From the NCBI GenBank assembly GCA_026874595.1, contig CM049312.1:78529429-78593428 (forward strand): a DNA stretch of 64,000 bases. The letters run 5' to 3'. Below the pieces are notes generated by a model, which had not been told where the DNA came from, did no database searches, and saw nothing but the letters and a program-made list of their open reading frames with translations. Position numbers and translations under genes: made by a program. This DNA is from Sipunculus nudus. Taxonomy: Eukaryota; Annelida; Sipuncula; Golfingiida; Sipunculidae. Of the stretch, positions 47,493 to 59,431 are shown one piece after another; the stretch's first letter is position 1; the number at the start of each line of letters is the position of its first letter.

Positions 47493-47655
47493 CAGACGTT
47501 GCCTAATGACCACCTCTATTTAGCGACCACCTCAAAATAATAACCACCAGTCAACTGTTTTGCTCTTTATATAAGACCTCGCTTAGACGATCACCTTGTA
47601 AATGCGACCACTTTATCGGGGACCCATTGATTGTCGTAATATCGAGGTTTTACTG
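47493..47655. mobile_element. short TA-flanked element, copy 2
   Basis: 163 bp between TA dinucleotides. The right end on the other strand reads CAGTAAAACCTCGAT; the left end, CAGACGTTGCCTAAT, is more diverged. The interior repeats GCGACCACCT/TGACCACCTC words like those of the 40.77-kb element. Confidence 0.45.
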
Positions 47656-50600
47656 TATAATTTTTATTTGAACTAAATTATTTCTAAGAGGCGTCATGTC
47701 ATATCGCAGTTTTCGGAAATGTTCATAGTGTAAATCAATTTTCTCAGTGTTTCTTTCCGCATTTGCTTCTATGAGCTATTTTTTCTCTGATACATTTTAT
47801 TTTTTTAATTTTTGTAAAGGATCAAGTATCCAGTCTTTATGTAATATTCCTGAAATAAAAACAAGTTCCTTCTTCTGGGTGCTATAATTAACGTTGCATC
47901 GGACTCGATGCTTCACCCGCACATACTGAATGTTTCTCTCCGATGCAGATAGAGGGGGCCACTGAAACACAAGTTAATTCTGTTTCTATGATCTTATTCG
48001 AAGAGATCTACTGTATCTATAACATCAAGATAAAATAAAATTTTTACTGTTTGTATTTTAACAAAATGAATAAATACAAATTTTTCATAGTTAGTTGGAA
48101 ATGAAGTGGATAGAAAGTCCCTGGGATTTTAAAGGCAGAGCGTTTTAGTGGACCTCCCCATATAAAAATATCAATGAATATCAATGGTATGAATATCGAT
48201 GCCTATCATATTATAGCATCTTAAATGAACATTTTGGGAAACCCTATATAAAGTAACAATGAATTGTTCCAAATCTCCTGAAGTTATGGAAAAAACTTGT
48301 TTCTACATAACAATGGAAATATCTTCCGGTTCTGCCTGTGGTAAGTATGGTTGGGTTTTAATTTACATATCAACCGAGTGATTAAAATAGTTCATTGAAA
48401 TCTTATAATATTATCAGTTAAAATTATATTGTCACCATGGGGGCCTTTCTTATGTCTTCCGGTCCTGACTTTCCGGCCCTAGCCGTGTGTTTTTCCCAAA
48501 GTTGCTTTTCAGTTTAGACAATATTGAGCTACACATGGATTGCATTTGTTATGCATTACAGTTGTGACCAGAATGGCTAATACTTTAAATATAATCCTTC
48601 CTGAATTTATGTTAAAAAGAGAAGTGGCCTTATCTACCATCAGACAAGGCAAAAAAGAAGATAGTCGATATCAGGGTATATTTTCAGGAAATTTTAGAAA
48701 TGCACATTCTTCTAATTAAGCGTTCCCCGTCATTATAAAATGAACCCCATAGAACCCCATTACATGAAGTTGTTAACGGAACAGAAATAACAGTTATCGG
48801 AGACGGAGATTTGTTTTTGTTTAAAGCTGATTAATTTCCAGTTAATCTCAAGTCGGTATAAATAATATGAAATATTATACATATGCATGGATCGTGAATG
48901 GAAATATAGAAAACTATAAATCATTATTACAGAAATATAACAATATTTGCAAACTCATACCAGAGCCTATTATGAGGGAAAACATTAATTTGATGAAATT
49001 TAATTATTATTGACAACTGAAATAAAAATTGATATTCAATCTGTGACGACAAACAAACTTTTGGAACTGCACATTTCCATCTATAACTGCACAAACAGGG
49101 ATCACCTGCACGTTTAAATATATCCTGGATGACGTCAGATATGCCACGTGGCGTGGAGGACATAACAACAGACAGGTGGTGTCGGTCATTTTGTATATTA
49201 CTCCGTCCTATCAGGTGATCGCCCATGCAGAGTATAAGCAAATGACATGAAGTATAATCCCAACCGAAAGTCGTGACGAGGTCTATCTAATCAGAGTAAC
49301 GACATCGTTGTAATGGAGTCCAGCTGTCTAGTTTAATCTCATAACCATTGACTGATGGACTTTTCCTATTTGCAGGACATTATGGGTGTATTTGCATTAC
49401 CACTGAAGCAAGCACACACGGCCATTGTGTCAAGCTTAATCATAAATACATCAGATGGACGGGACTGGACACTCATTTGATTAGACTTAGCGTGATTTCT
49501 GATGTTTAACTGGACATGGCTGGAGAGGCAGAACCTTAGGAGGTACAGTTAACTTGTACAGGAAGTGATACTGTCAGATCACGTGGTCACTGGCGTGACG
49601 TAAAAAGTAGGTGACCGATTGGTAAACCATTACAAATAAGAATCAAGGGTTGGTTTACATAGGGCAAAGTAATTTCCATGTCTTTTTATTTATATCCTGT
49701 TTGTATTGCTATACATACGTTGGTGTCTCTTTCAAGCACATGCTAACTTTATCAAGTAGTGAAGTTTTTTAAGCCAACAACATTTTAGGAAAGTATATCT
49801 ATTAAAACGGTTAAGTATAATTCACAAAATAGTTCAACATACTGGGCATTCCACATTCCTCGAAAACTGTGAAACGTGATTATTGCCGGAACTGTACAAG
49901 CATGATATTTTTTTTACGAGTGTGAACAAGGGAAAAAAACATAACTTTTTTTATATCTACATTTTTGCTGTCTTTATAAGGATTTAATGCTAATTTAACT
50001 CTGATCTGTGGTAAACAAAATGTTTAAGGTGTTTGACTAAGGTGCACCAATAAACCAAATATGTATTAACCTTCTTTTTTTCGACGGATTATCAGTGGAG
50101 CCGCCATTGCATGATGATTTCAATTTGTGCGATCCCTTATATATTCTCCCATCAAATAATACCTTCGCAGTGGTGCCTGGTTTCAAATTTAAGGCTAAGA
50201 TCAGTTTGATAAGGAATTCCTTTTAAGTAACTATTGAATCATCCTTAACTGATCCCCGGCTGTGATTAATTAACCAGCAGTCCATATTCTGCAGCGGAAT
50301 TTGTGAATCCCTTAGTACAGAGAAATAAGACAAATATATGAAAGTGTGCCAGAGTAACGTGTGCATTGCTTGTTTCATTTGACTTATATTTTAACAGACT
50401 TTCGGTGGTGTTGTAAACCTTTACAACACATTCTGTATATTCATATTTCTCAAGCGACATGAAACCCTACAATAAAATCAATATTTAGCTTGGAAACAAG
50501 AATTTAGAGTAGGATTTTCTCTAATCCGTTTCTTTCCCTCCTGTCCACCTGTTTTTGCTAGGAAATGTTTCATTAGTAACACTGCGCTGGAGAAAATGAT

Positions 50601-50664
50601 AATGAAAGGAAAAAAATTAAGATCTAATTTTTTACAAGGAAACTACACACGTACCTGTCACAGA

Positions 50665-51035
50665 ATTTAAGAAACAGAATTATTTTAAAACATGATAAAT
50701 TACTTTACATTTAATCAGATATACGTCCCTTATATGGCGGTCAAGTTCATTGTTCCCATGCAAAAAAAAGCCACAAATTAGAGCTTCTGATTGGATGATA
50801 TTATGTATACACTTAGAAAAATATAACCAACCAAAACAAAGATGGTTACATATGCAGGGACACACCTGATCATTCAGATCATTGAAAAGAGTAAAGAAAA
50901 TTTGTAAACATAAACTGGAGCATAATTTTAAAATTTGGGCTTCCGTATTAGGTTGTCACCTCTATGTGCAGCTTCTTAGAAAATTTCTGGGAAATAAAGT
51001 CACCGTGGATATTCTCTATTCTAAACGAAATATTT
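50665..51035 (+). repeat. dispersed repeat, copy 2 (partner at 6.0 kb)
   Basis: Diverged copy of 6005-6360 in the same orientation, followed by a T homopolymer of about 19 bases at 51058-51076. A third, poorer match may exist near 57.0-57.13 kb. Confidence 0.6.
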
Positions 51036-51076
51036 GCTATTTGATCTTATGCGCTTGTTTTTTTTTTTTTTTTTTT

Positions 51077-54000
51077 CACTAATAGTGTTCATAGTAAATT
51101 AACTTGGTTATTACCTTATAACAGTAAAACCCTTGACGGCGGTAGATTTGAGTCAAAAGGGAAAAAGTTCAGAAAGGAGCTCTAAACAATATGACGTCCA
51201 TGCCGCTGTATAGGCCGCAGATATTAATAGCAAACGGTTTCCATCCGAAATCGATCGGAGGTTCGCTTTGACTTAATAGAAAAAAAAGAGATATCTTGGT
51301 CGATCTGCAACGTCTGTGCTGATAAAATCCTTGTCTAATAAAACTTCTACTGTAATTTTAGAAATTGCGCGGATAATATCTTCCCAGTTACTTTGTTGAT
51401 GGTTTATCAGTCGCTCGGAAGAGTTACTTTTCGCGATGGTCACAAACGACGTTTTACCTTCTTTCTTGACAATAGATCATTTAAGCGACGATACGCCTGC
51501 GTCACTTCGCCTAAAGCATGGATTAATTGCTAGAAAGTTCATCTCAACCAGGCATCGCTTGTGACATTAATTATATTTCATTACATAACAAATCACCATT
51601 GGGGGCACAATTTGTCAACCGCAATCATTAATTTTGCGGATAAAACATAAATCGTGTTGCTTGTAACAGTGCTCGTCAAACTAACAGCCGCGCGCGAGAA
51701 AAAAGGGGAATGAAGGGTTATTTAGGGGCATCCTATTAACGCCCGTTGTTGCATTTCTTGCATGAGTTCAGGTGAGTTGGCCTTGACACATGACCATTAT
51801 GACGTCACACATATTTTAATGCGGGTTGAATTTATTAAACTCCATCCTACTGCGGGAAGTGTATGCTTTCTAAATCAGGGACTAGAACACAAGCCCCTCT
51901 TATTCCTTGTCTTGACTCGCACATGGAACCATTAAAACTTACAAAGCGGGTGAACTGCAGTTAGTAAGTTCAAGTGCCATGCAGTTTTGCTCGGAAACTT
52001 GTTTATTTAGTTAAAATGAACTATAATAGTGTAATAATGAACAAACAATGATTATGAACCTTTACTTAAATTAAAGACACATAATTTTAACATATGTTAT
52101 ATATTTAGCATATTTTATATGTATATGTACATATAGATATGTAATATACTAAGTGATATTTGGTGGCATGATAGTCAATTCGGCCGGGACCTTATCACAA
52201 CATTCTTTCGGTATTCATTTTTAGGCTGTCCATAAAAGAAAAAAAATCCGCTTGTCCATGAATGGGTATGGAGCTCAGATAGTCTTTTATTTAGGTTAAA
52301 AGTCACTTTTCAGGTCAGCGTCTCAGTCTATCAACTCGCAGGTATTTTAGTACTAAATGATACACTTTTCAATAACGATAACATTTTCTGCAATTCTTAT
52401 TGTAGGACATCATTTTGAAGGTCTCTTTCTGGTCTAAGTAACTCATTCTCCCACTTGCCCGGTAAATTGACTGAATATAAAATTTTCATGAAAAAAAGCT
52501 GGGGCGATCCTGAGCCTTGCCTTGCGTGAGAGGTAACGGATGAGTATGTTAAAGAATTGGACGGAACTGCAATTACATGGTTGTAAGGAGATACTGACGC
52601 TGATCGCTTGCGTGATGCAGACCTCGGGTCTGTATTTTGTATAATCAATATACAATATAGATCCTCTTCACTGTTAGTCCCTTAAATTTGTACTTTGGAG
52701 AAAAATTGTAAATACAATAAAAATAAAGGGAATGAAATATTACCTTTGTGAGACTAAGGTCTAAAAAATAAATGAAATGTCATTTAAATCTTCTTATTGT
52801 ATACCAATAATAACTTTTTGCTCTTTACATTTGAATCAATGTGTCAAATAAACTGACTGATATTTCAGTCAATTTATATCATGTCTGAAAATTTTGCAGT
52901 CATTTTTTAAATTGCCTGAGTGAATCCGGCACTTTTTATATTGACGGAACATTTCAGGAATTTTACAATTTGACTGATTTTACACATTGACATTAATCAC
53001 AAAATAATTTCATCATGCAGTATTAGGAAAAGAATAAGGACTTGTACAAGTTATGACGAATAACCCATTTCCCACGTTCATTTGTGTTAAATCTAAACAG
53101 AAATTAAGATATATATATATAATTAACAGGAGTGTATGAAATATGCGCAATATCGCTAAGTAAATCATCATTATAATTAGTCATTCAAGAATATTGTCTT
53201 TAAAATACTGAAGACAGAAGAGCCGTATTATCTTTTTATGATAATACAGTCTCTCTCTGTCCCAGCCATTACATGCGTCGCTTTAGTTTATGTTTAGGCG
53301 TCCGGTAAATTGCAGCTAGTTTTTTTCTTTCTTGACAGAGATGATAAAGCTTGCTAGGAAACGAATCTCATCTGGAGGCTAAGAAAAGCGTCTCTCGGTG
53401 TCTTGTGGCAGTTAATTGGATAAATTCCTGTTTGCTTGCTATGGTATCCCGGCATCGTTTTTGTATGTTCTGTTTACTTGTCCTTAACGGCTTCAGCCAA
53501 GCGTAACGCCACTATGACAAGATCCTTTTAGATAAATTAGCTCTGAATCGATTGCCCTGAGGGGAGTGACGCTGACCGCCGTTCCCTTTGGCTCATTTAC
53601 TTTTACAGCAGCTTCCTAGAGAATGCAGCCGGAACGAACCCTGAAAAGGCGACGAGCAGTATCCCAACCTCACTCCCACCGCTGCGACACAAGTCTGTAT
53701 TATCTGCGGGAGTAAACAATATATGAGCTTACGGCGCTGGATACGACGCGCGGCTCTAGTGGTACATCTTTTCAACTTTGACTTTTGCTGAAGTCTTCTT
53801 CCATTGTTTTAATCTGTTTAAATTAGTCCTTGGAGTCTTCACGGAGCAGTATTTGAGGTATACACTGAATGCTGTGTTGTTCGAAATGTTTCAAAATGCA
53901 GAACTGGGAACCGTTAAGCATTGAGTTAGGTTGCGATTTATATCCAGTGTCCTTTGGAGTATGAAGGATTATTCTTTTCATCACCGGACACGTCGGATTT

Positions 54001-54234
54001 AACAGCGGCCGAGCAGAAGAAATGCTGGAATCATGCGCTGGGTACATGATTGATTGACAGACATAACAAAGATTAACAAGCCTTGAAAAATCCCCTAGCG
54101 TGCCAGGGCTGTATGTTTACCCGACCTGCTCTCATAAATTCATGATAAAGCCAAGGAACATCCTAGACCCCGGCCCAGAGCCCAATTGTTACAATTGAAT
54201 TCTTTGATCTTGTTTATGATATACGCTGCTCCAG
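51077..54234. other. intergenic, no gene supported
   Basis: The minus frame at 52397-52648 contains ELLRPERD, superficially like the micropeptide motif ELLRPRD, but has no membrane segment. The stretch at 53.5-54.05 kb is GC-richer, without a supported gene. Confidence 0.45.
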
Positions 54235-54315
54235 GTCTGGGAGGATGGTATTCCGGACCTGACCAGACTGACTGTCGGACCAGGAGCCAAAACTGTCTCT
54301 CAATGATATAAGGAG
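54235..54315 (+). other. possible non-coding exon
   Basis: Bounded by an acceptor-like CTGCTCCAG and a strong donor, AGGAG followed by GTGAGTATG; 81 bases. All three frames contain a stop, so if real it is untranslated. It could be a distal leader exon of the plus-strand micropeptide gene 4.6 kb downstream, but that is only inference. Confidence 0.2.
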
Positions 54316-55027
54316 GTGAGTATGAAGAGAAAAGTTTACCACCGAGCAGAAAACTTTAATCTGGTTGTAGTTTTGCCACTTAGTTATAAGAAAGTATCAA
54401 CTACTAGTAGCATGTAAAAAGTTATTATGAAATCATAACTGAACGAATCTGAGATTGTTCATTACATGGTCTTATTAACTTTAAACAGAGGATTACTAAT
54501 CATACCGCGCTTTAGTTAGTATTATGAGTCAATGTTCGTATTGGCCATTAATATACTGTGCACATAAATTTGTCGTATTAACACCTTTTTTTAATTTTGT
54601 ACCAATCCTTTGGAAAGGGGAACACCTATAGTTGTTTTCCTCATTAGTATCGTTCAGTAGTAGCAAACACTAAAACGAAATATTTTACAGGGTCCTCCAT
54701 CAACCTCCTAGGTTCCTTGTATTTCCCTTTACAAATATGCCACAATTTCTTATACTTTCCGGCATTTAGGCTCTCATCTCCTATAGTTTGATTCGTATCA
54801 AGAAAGTCCTGAAGTAACCCATGCAGAAAACAGACTTATGTCTTAAAAAGTAATACATTTAGAAAAAAACACAAACAGTTCTAGATGTGGCTTATGGTAT
54901 TCTAGTGTGGCTACAAAATACATTCCGTTTGGTCACCACGGATTTTACATAATTGTGTATATAGATGATCAACATCTAGTGGTCGCTAAAATAAACTGAT
55001 TATTTTTAAAAGTGTCAATACAAGTGA

Positions 55028-55180
55028 CGTAGTCGAGTCCTCAGGATCCGAGTATGAGTGCAAGTCCAAGTACTGGAGCATCGAGTCCCGAGCCCGAGTC
55101 CGCGTTCAATACAAAACTTCTTCAAATGAAACTGTAAATGGAAATTTGAGTTTATCATGTGTATTTTATGTATTACGTTT
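55028..55180. repeat. GAGTCC word cluster, locus 3, with flank
   Basis: GTCGAGTCC, GGATCCGAGTATGAGTGC, CAAGTCCAAG, CGAGTCCCGAGCCCGAGTCC, then GTAAATGGAAATTTGAG and TGTGTATTTTATG. The last two blocks also flank locus 2. Confidence 0.7.
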
Positions 55181-57653
55181 AGCTCCCGATTCCGAACTAA
55201 AGATTCGTACATCCATTTACAATTTACTATGAAATATTATATCTAATCCCGGTTTAGAATGAACTTGTACTGGAAACATAATATCTTATTTTCTATAACC
55301 TTTTAATAAATTTTAATACATTTGAAATGTGATTAAGTATATAAATTTGAAATGTGTGATACATACACTACAAAGGTATATGCATATATACATGTATATA
55401 TATATATAGTATGTGTGTGTGCACAAGTCCCCCTCCCACACACACACACCTTCCCCACCCACCCTGGAAGGAATATTGACGCCACTGATTTCTCAGAACA
55501 TTTCTTCATTTCATATATGCCCAGAGAAAGCCAGAAAACGCATAAATTCTACAAATAAGATATTAAAGCGAGAAAATAAAAGATGTACTGATTTTTTTAA
55601 ACATTCGCATTTAATTAAAGGGAACCCGTTTTATGTTAGCAAAATATCTCCAAACCTCATTGAATCGGAATAGTTCTGAAATTCTAGACAAGGCGTTCGT
55701 GTTACATCGCAGAATTATTCGTTTGTAGGTACCATTTTTGAAAGATTTATACGTACTAACAAAACCATGGCAGGTCTTTTAAAATAAATCTTACGTTACA
55801 TTGCTCTTTGCAAAAACAGTCTGCAAAACTCGGTTGTAGATTATCAACTTATTTCGAGAAATACAATGTGTGGTTTGCACTGTGACAGAATTGTAAGTTG
55901 ACGTATGGCTACTGGCTAAGGGAAATGGTTTACGGTTTAATTTAACGAGTTCTCCAGCAAAAGACGGTTTTTGCCTTTAAAAGGCACTGGTAAGGAAATA
56001 CTTGATCAAAAGCAGCGCACCCCGCCCGTAGCTGCGTGGGAAGTCTTAAAGGAAACTGTCTGTCTATCGGGAGTCCCCCCAGTCCTCGTTAAGGAGACTG
56101 ATATCTCATCCACAAGATGGCAGGCGAACTGCTTGGGGAAAGTAGTTCCTCATCAGTTGGCCTCTGGGTGACAGTCTCGAGGAAAGAGGACTCTCACTTT
56201 TATTAGTCCCGGCGTCCAGCTTAAATGAAACGATGCCTTATCAGCGAAAATCATGATCTGACATCTAATGGGAAGAGAAGTCTCAGGCGTGAATATCAAA
56301 GATTGAAGTAAATCCTGTTAGAAATTTAAAACTCATGCTAGAATGACCATGCACACAACAGACGGTCATGTATAATACGTTTCCCTTAGCTGATTACTTG
56401 GTTGGTTGATTTGTGTGTTAGCAAGTTTATGAACGGATTTTGATGACATTTTGTGAGGGTAAATTTTAGGGTTAATTTAAATCACCGTAATATGTCTTCA
56501 GTTCAAGGATTTTTGTTCATTTAGAGATAGATGGGCTCTTTATCCTTGGCCATTTTGGTTATAAGTTGATCTTTGTTCTGGAGCTCACTTGTGTACACAG
56601 AGAAGACAGATAGAAACAATATTATGATCCTGGTGGAGGTGTTTTTGTATGCTCAGACCCCATTTCTAATTATATATAAAACAGTAAATGTCACATTGAA
56701 TTCCATAAATATTTCCTGCACCGACGGAAACTGTGTAAAATGACCCTTTTTTGGGTATACAGGATCCTTTTGTCAGAAAAATCCGGTTCATTTGGTGTAT
56801 TTGTAATCTTTTCAAAAGAATTCACTTGACAACTTTTCAATGAATTAATATTTAATTCCACACAAAAACATCAATCCTATTGGTAATATATAAATTTCAT
56901 TTACATTTGATTTACACATACTGAATAATGGCTTGTATCCGAAATTTCACGCCCAGAATCCAGATATTGGTAACATGATCAGTAGTAATCAATGAAAAGT
57001 AAGGAATAAATATGAAATCTAAATTGCTTTACTGTCTGTTATACAGATGAAATGCAGTATTTCCCTATGGTCAAGTTCAATGTTTGTAAATGCATACATA
57101 CAGCTCAGTTTAGAGAAACTCTTAATCAAACTCATTGGAGTAGTCCGAAGAGCTATTAAAAAAAATTAACGCAAATATTTCCGAAGTAACATCCAAAGAC
57201 AAAAGTCTTTTGCATATTCATCTGGAATTTTGACTGATTATTACCCCGTTCTGTTTGAAAACGTTTTGAATGCGAATTAAGCGTCCACACGGCAATCCAA
57301 AGCGTTTTCAAACCATTTTGGCCAAAGATCAAGCGCAGGAAGTGGTTTTAAACCGTTTTGAATGCGAACCGTTTAATCCACTTTGCTCAAGAGCCGTGTG
57401 AACGATCTAGAACGGTTTGAACCTAGTTTTTAGTTACCCGCTAAATTGTTTACGGCTTTTTCCTCCAAGGAAAGGCTATCAGTTACACCCCTATTCGCTT
57501 TGGCCTTATGCCCATTGTGAACTCACAACACAGGTTATAACTGATTTGGTCAAACCGCTTTACCCGAGTCGTTTTGAAGACTGTTTTGTGTGTAAGGTGT
57601 ATAATGACCTCGTGTGTGACCGCTCATGCTGCAAGTCGAGCTGCTCCAGCTGC
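55181..57653. other. intergenic, no gene supported
   Basis: Short AT and CA tracts near 55390-55450. The stretch at 55.9-56.2 kb has an open frame (55971-56171) of balanced composition, but no splice or poly(A) support was found. Confidence 0.45.
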
Positions 57654-57939
57654 GGATTTAGGGGGCGCAGGGAAACCCTCTTCCTTATTCCTTACCCCCC
57701 CCCCCCCCTTCTCAAATCTTGTATCCTCCCAAGTGGACAGTAAAGGGCTGCCTTGATCCTGGAGTCGTAGGTGATCGTAAAAGCAGATCCAGGGGAGGTC
57801 CAGGAGGTCCGCCCCCCCCCCTCCTTTTTTTCAGCCACCGCAACTACTTTTCCGGAACTGGAGACCTTTTTGTAGGATTAGTCATTACTTCTCCTGGGGG
57901 GGGGGCTCTTTTCCTAAATCCTGGATACGCCCCTAAATC
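57654..57939. mobile_element. MITE-like element with GATTTAGGGGCG termini
   Basis: Left end GATTTAGGGGGCGCAGGGA; right end on the other strand, GATTTAGGGGCGTATCCAGG. Imperfect inverted ends 286 bp apart, with several C/G homopolymers and GATCC-AGG words inside. The termini resemble the elements at 39.0 and 21.5 kb. The three overlapping plus frames here are not genes. Confidence 0.5.
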
Positions 57940-58680
57940 GTACAGGGTTTTGTGACTAGGCCTGCACGAAAGCCAGCACGTTTGACTGTATTCGTACGAT
58001 CATCTGATTAGTCAAACGTTGTGTTTCGACAGTCCTACAACTGTTAAAAGACCCATAATTTGACGCTAGTTTGGGTCGCTGGTTACAGAAGCATACTGTT
58101 GCCTGTGGCCATATAAGACATTCGTAAGACTGTTTTCAGATAGTCTGCCACCGATATAATACAACTTGCGAGTATCCACATCTATCTACGACCAAACCAA
58201 TCGTGCGGAGGGAGGACTGCAGGTCTAATTTAGTCGTAACCTCTCGAATCCTTGCTTTTACCTATATTTTTAAACCAGGGTGATAACAATGCGCCGCATA
58301 ATCGATGATTTGGATCAAAGCCAATCAATAATTAATACTCGAATCGGGTCTGTTAGTGCTTTTTTAGCCCTGTGAAATGTTATGTATCATGTAAGTTTTT
58401 ACGAAGCGTGTGTCATACATGGCAATCGCAAAGCAAATTGACTTGCATTGCAGCTATAGGGGTGATGCAAGTTTATTTGAACGAACAGTCAGAACAAAGG
58501 AATATACTTAACCTATGAGACAATAAACATTTAATGCCAACTGTTGCATTTGCATGTCAAGCAAAGAAAATAATCCTTTAACCAATATAAGATGTAACCG
58601 CAGAAATGGCTAAGAAGAAATATTATTTTGCTTGTCTAATGCCTACGGATATATTATAATGTACTTCTTAACATGAAATG
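57940..58680. other. intergenic, probable upstream region of micropeptide B
   Basis: AT-rich, no repeats. The transcription start of the micropeptide gene probably lies here or within the next 90 bases, but no TATA box is convincing. Confidence 0.35.
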
Positions 58681-58769
58681 GGAGGAAGCGTTTAGATGAA
58701 ATACGTTTGGGACAGAGTATCATGAAATTCATAGAAACTGAAAAATTTAATGTAAAATCTAAGCAAAAG

Positions 58770-58796
58770 GTAAGTCACTCAGTATCTAATGTATCA

Positions 58797-58834
<38 letters not shown>

Positions 58835-58894
58835 CAGCAGATTTAATTCGAGTGTATTATCAAAATATTTAATATCATTTGGTTTTATTTTCAG
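58770..58894 (+). other. 125-bp intron in the 5' UTR of micropeptide B
   Basis: Donor AAAAG followed by GTAAGTCAC at 58770, and acceptor GGTTTTATTTTCAG ending at 58894, both near consensus. It contains a (TA)n tract of about 15 units (58802-58831). Splicing joins a short upstream ATG frame (from about 58721, about 24 codons) that ends before the main start. Confidence 0.55.
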
Positions 58895-59018
58895 AATATT
58901 AAACGCAGTTTGCTCAGGTGATGGAGCGGATGCTCAAGAAATAGAGGCGTAATGCAAGTGAAAAGGTACGCACCCGTTGACCAAATATGTCAATCGCTTG
59001 AGAGGAAGTGACGTCACA

Positions 59019-59291
59019 ATGGAATTTGCAATAAAGGATTTATTTGCCCTGACGCTGGCGGTGGTATTTGGTCTTGTCGTAATTGTTGGTTTGATTTATA
59101 TCTATATATACTGTACGAAAATACGTGTTAAACGACCGAAAAATGATGAGGAGCTTGGTCGGTCACGTGACTATAATACAGGAGCGGGATTTGCTGGAGA
59201 TCAGCAAGCACAGAATGGGAATAAAAATGCGTTACCCTTCCTGATGATGAGCAGGTACATGAATAAGCATCGAACTGACAGACAACAGTAA
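59019..59291 (+). CDS. single-pass membrane micropeptide B (unidentified family)
   Basis: A single coding exon from the ATG at 59019 (context CACAATGG, A at -3) to TAA; 90 residues. The frame is open 14 codons further up, but without an ATG. Layout: MEFAIKD, hydrophobic segment at about 8-32 (FALTLAVVFGLVVIVG, then IYIYIYC), basic TKIRVKRPK, polar NDEELGRSRD, DQQ, and C-terminal PFLMMSRYMNKHR. Homologous along its length to micropeptide A on the opposite strand 24 kb away. Predicted outside N-terminus and cytosolic tail. AATAAA signals at 59397 and 59426 give a 3' UTR of about 110-140 bases. A leader intron with strong splice sites precedes it. No known family recognised; no function assigned. 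Confidence 0.82.
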   Translation: MEFAIKDLFALTLAVVFGLVVIVGLIYIYIYCTKIRVKRPKNDEELGRSRDYNTGAGFAGDQQAQNGNKNALPFLMMSRYMNKHRTDRQQ

Positions 59292-59396
59292 GCTTTTTAA
59301 CATTAATTATTATGCATTGATTTACATTTTTCTTTTATTTTAAAAAGATCCTTCGAGTTTTCTTACTCAGGAGGAAATTTAACGTTAGGAAATTTG

Positions 59397-59402
59397 AATA
59401 AA
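59397..59402 (+). terminator. poly(A) signal of micropeptide B
   Basis: AATAAA 106 bases after the stop; a second AATAAA at 59426-59431. Confidence 0.5.
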
Positions 59403-59431
59403 TCTTTACCTTACACAATGTTCTTAATAAA

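Larger units (their letters stand above)
44736..50664. other. intergenic, no gene supported
   Basis: Long AT-rich stretch with one (AT)n tract (45544-45580) and one TA-flanked element (47493-47655). Open frames such as 45126-45347 and 48927-49241 have no splice or poly(A) support. Confidence 0.5.

Noticed and set aside
52397-52648. Possible third micropeptide paralogue (ELLRPERD, like ELLRPRD of micropeptide A)
   Set aside because: Only eight residues resemble the family; there is no membrane segment and no PFLMM-RYMNK tail. Probably coincidence.
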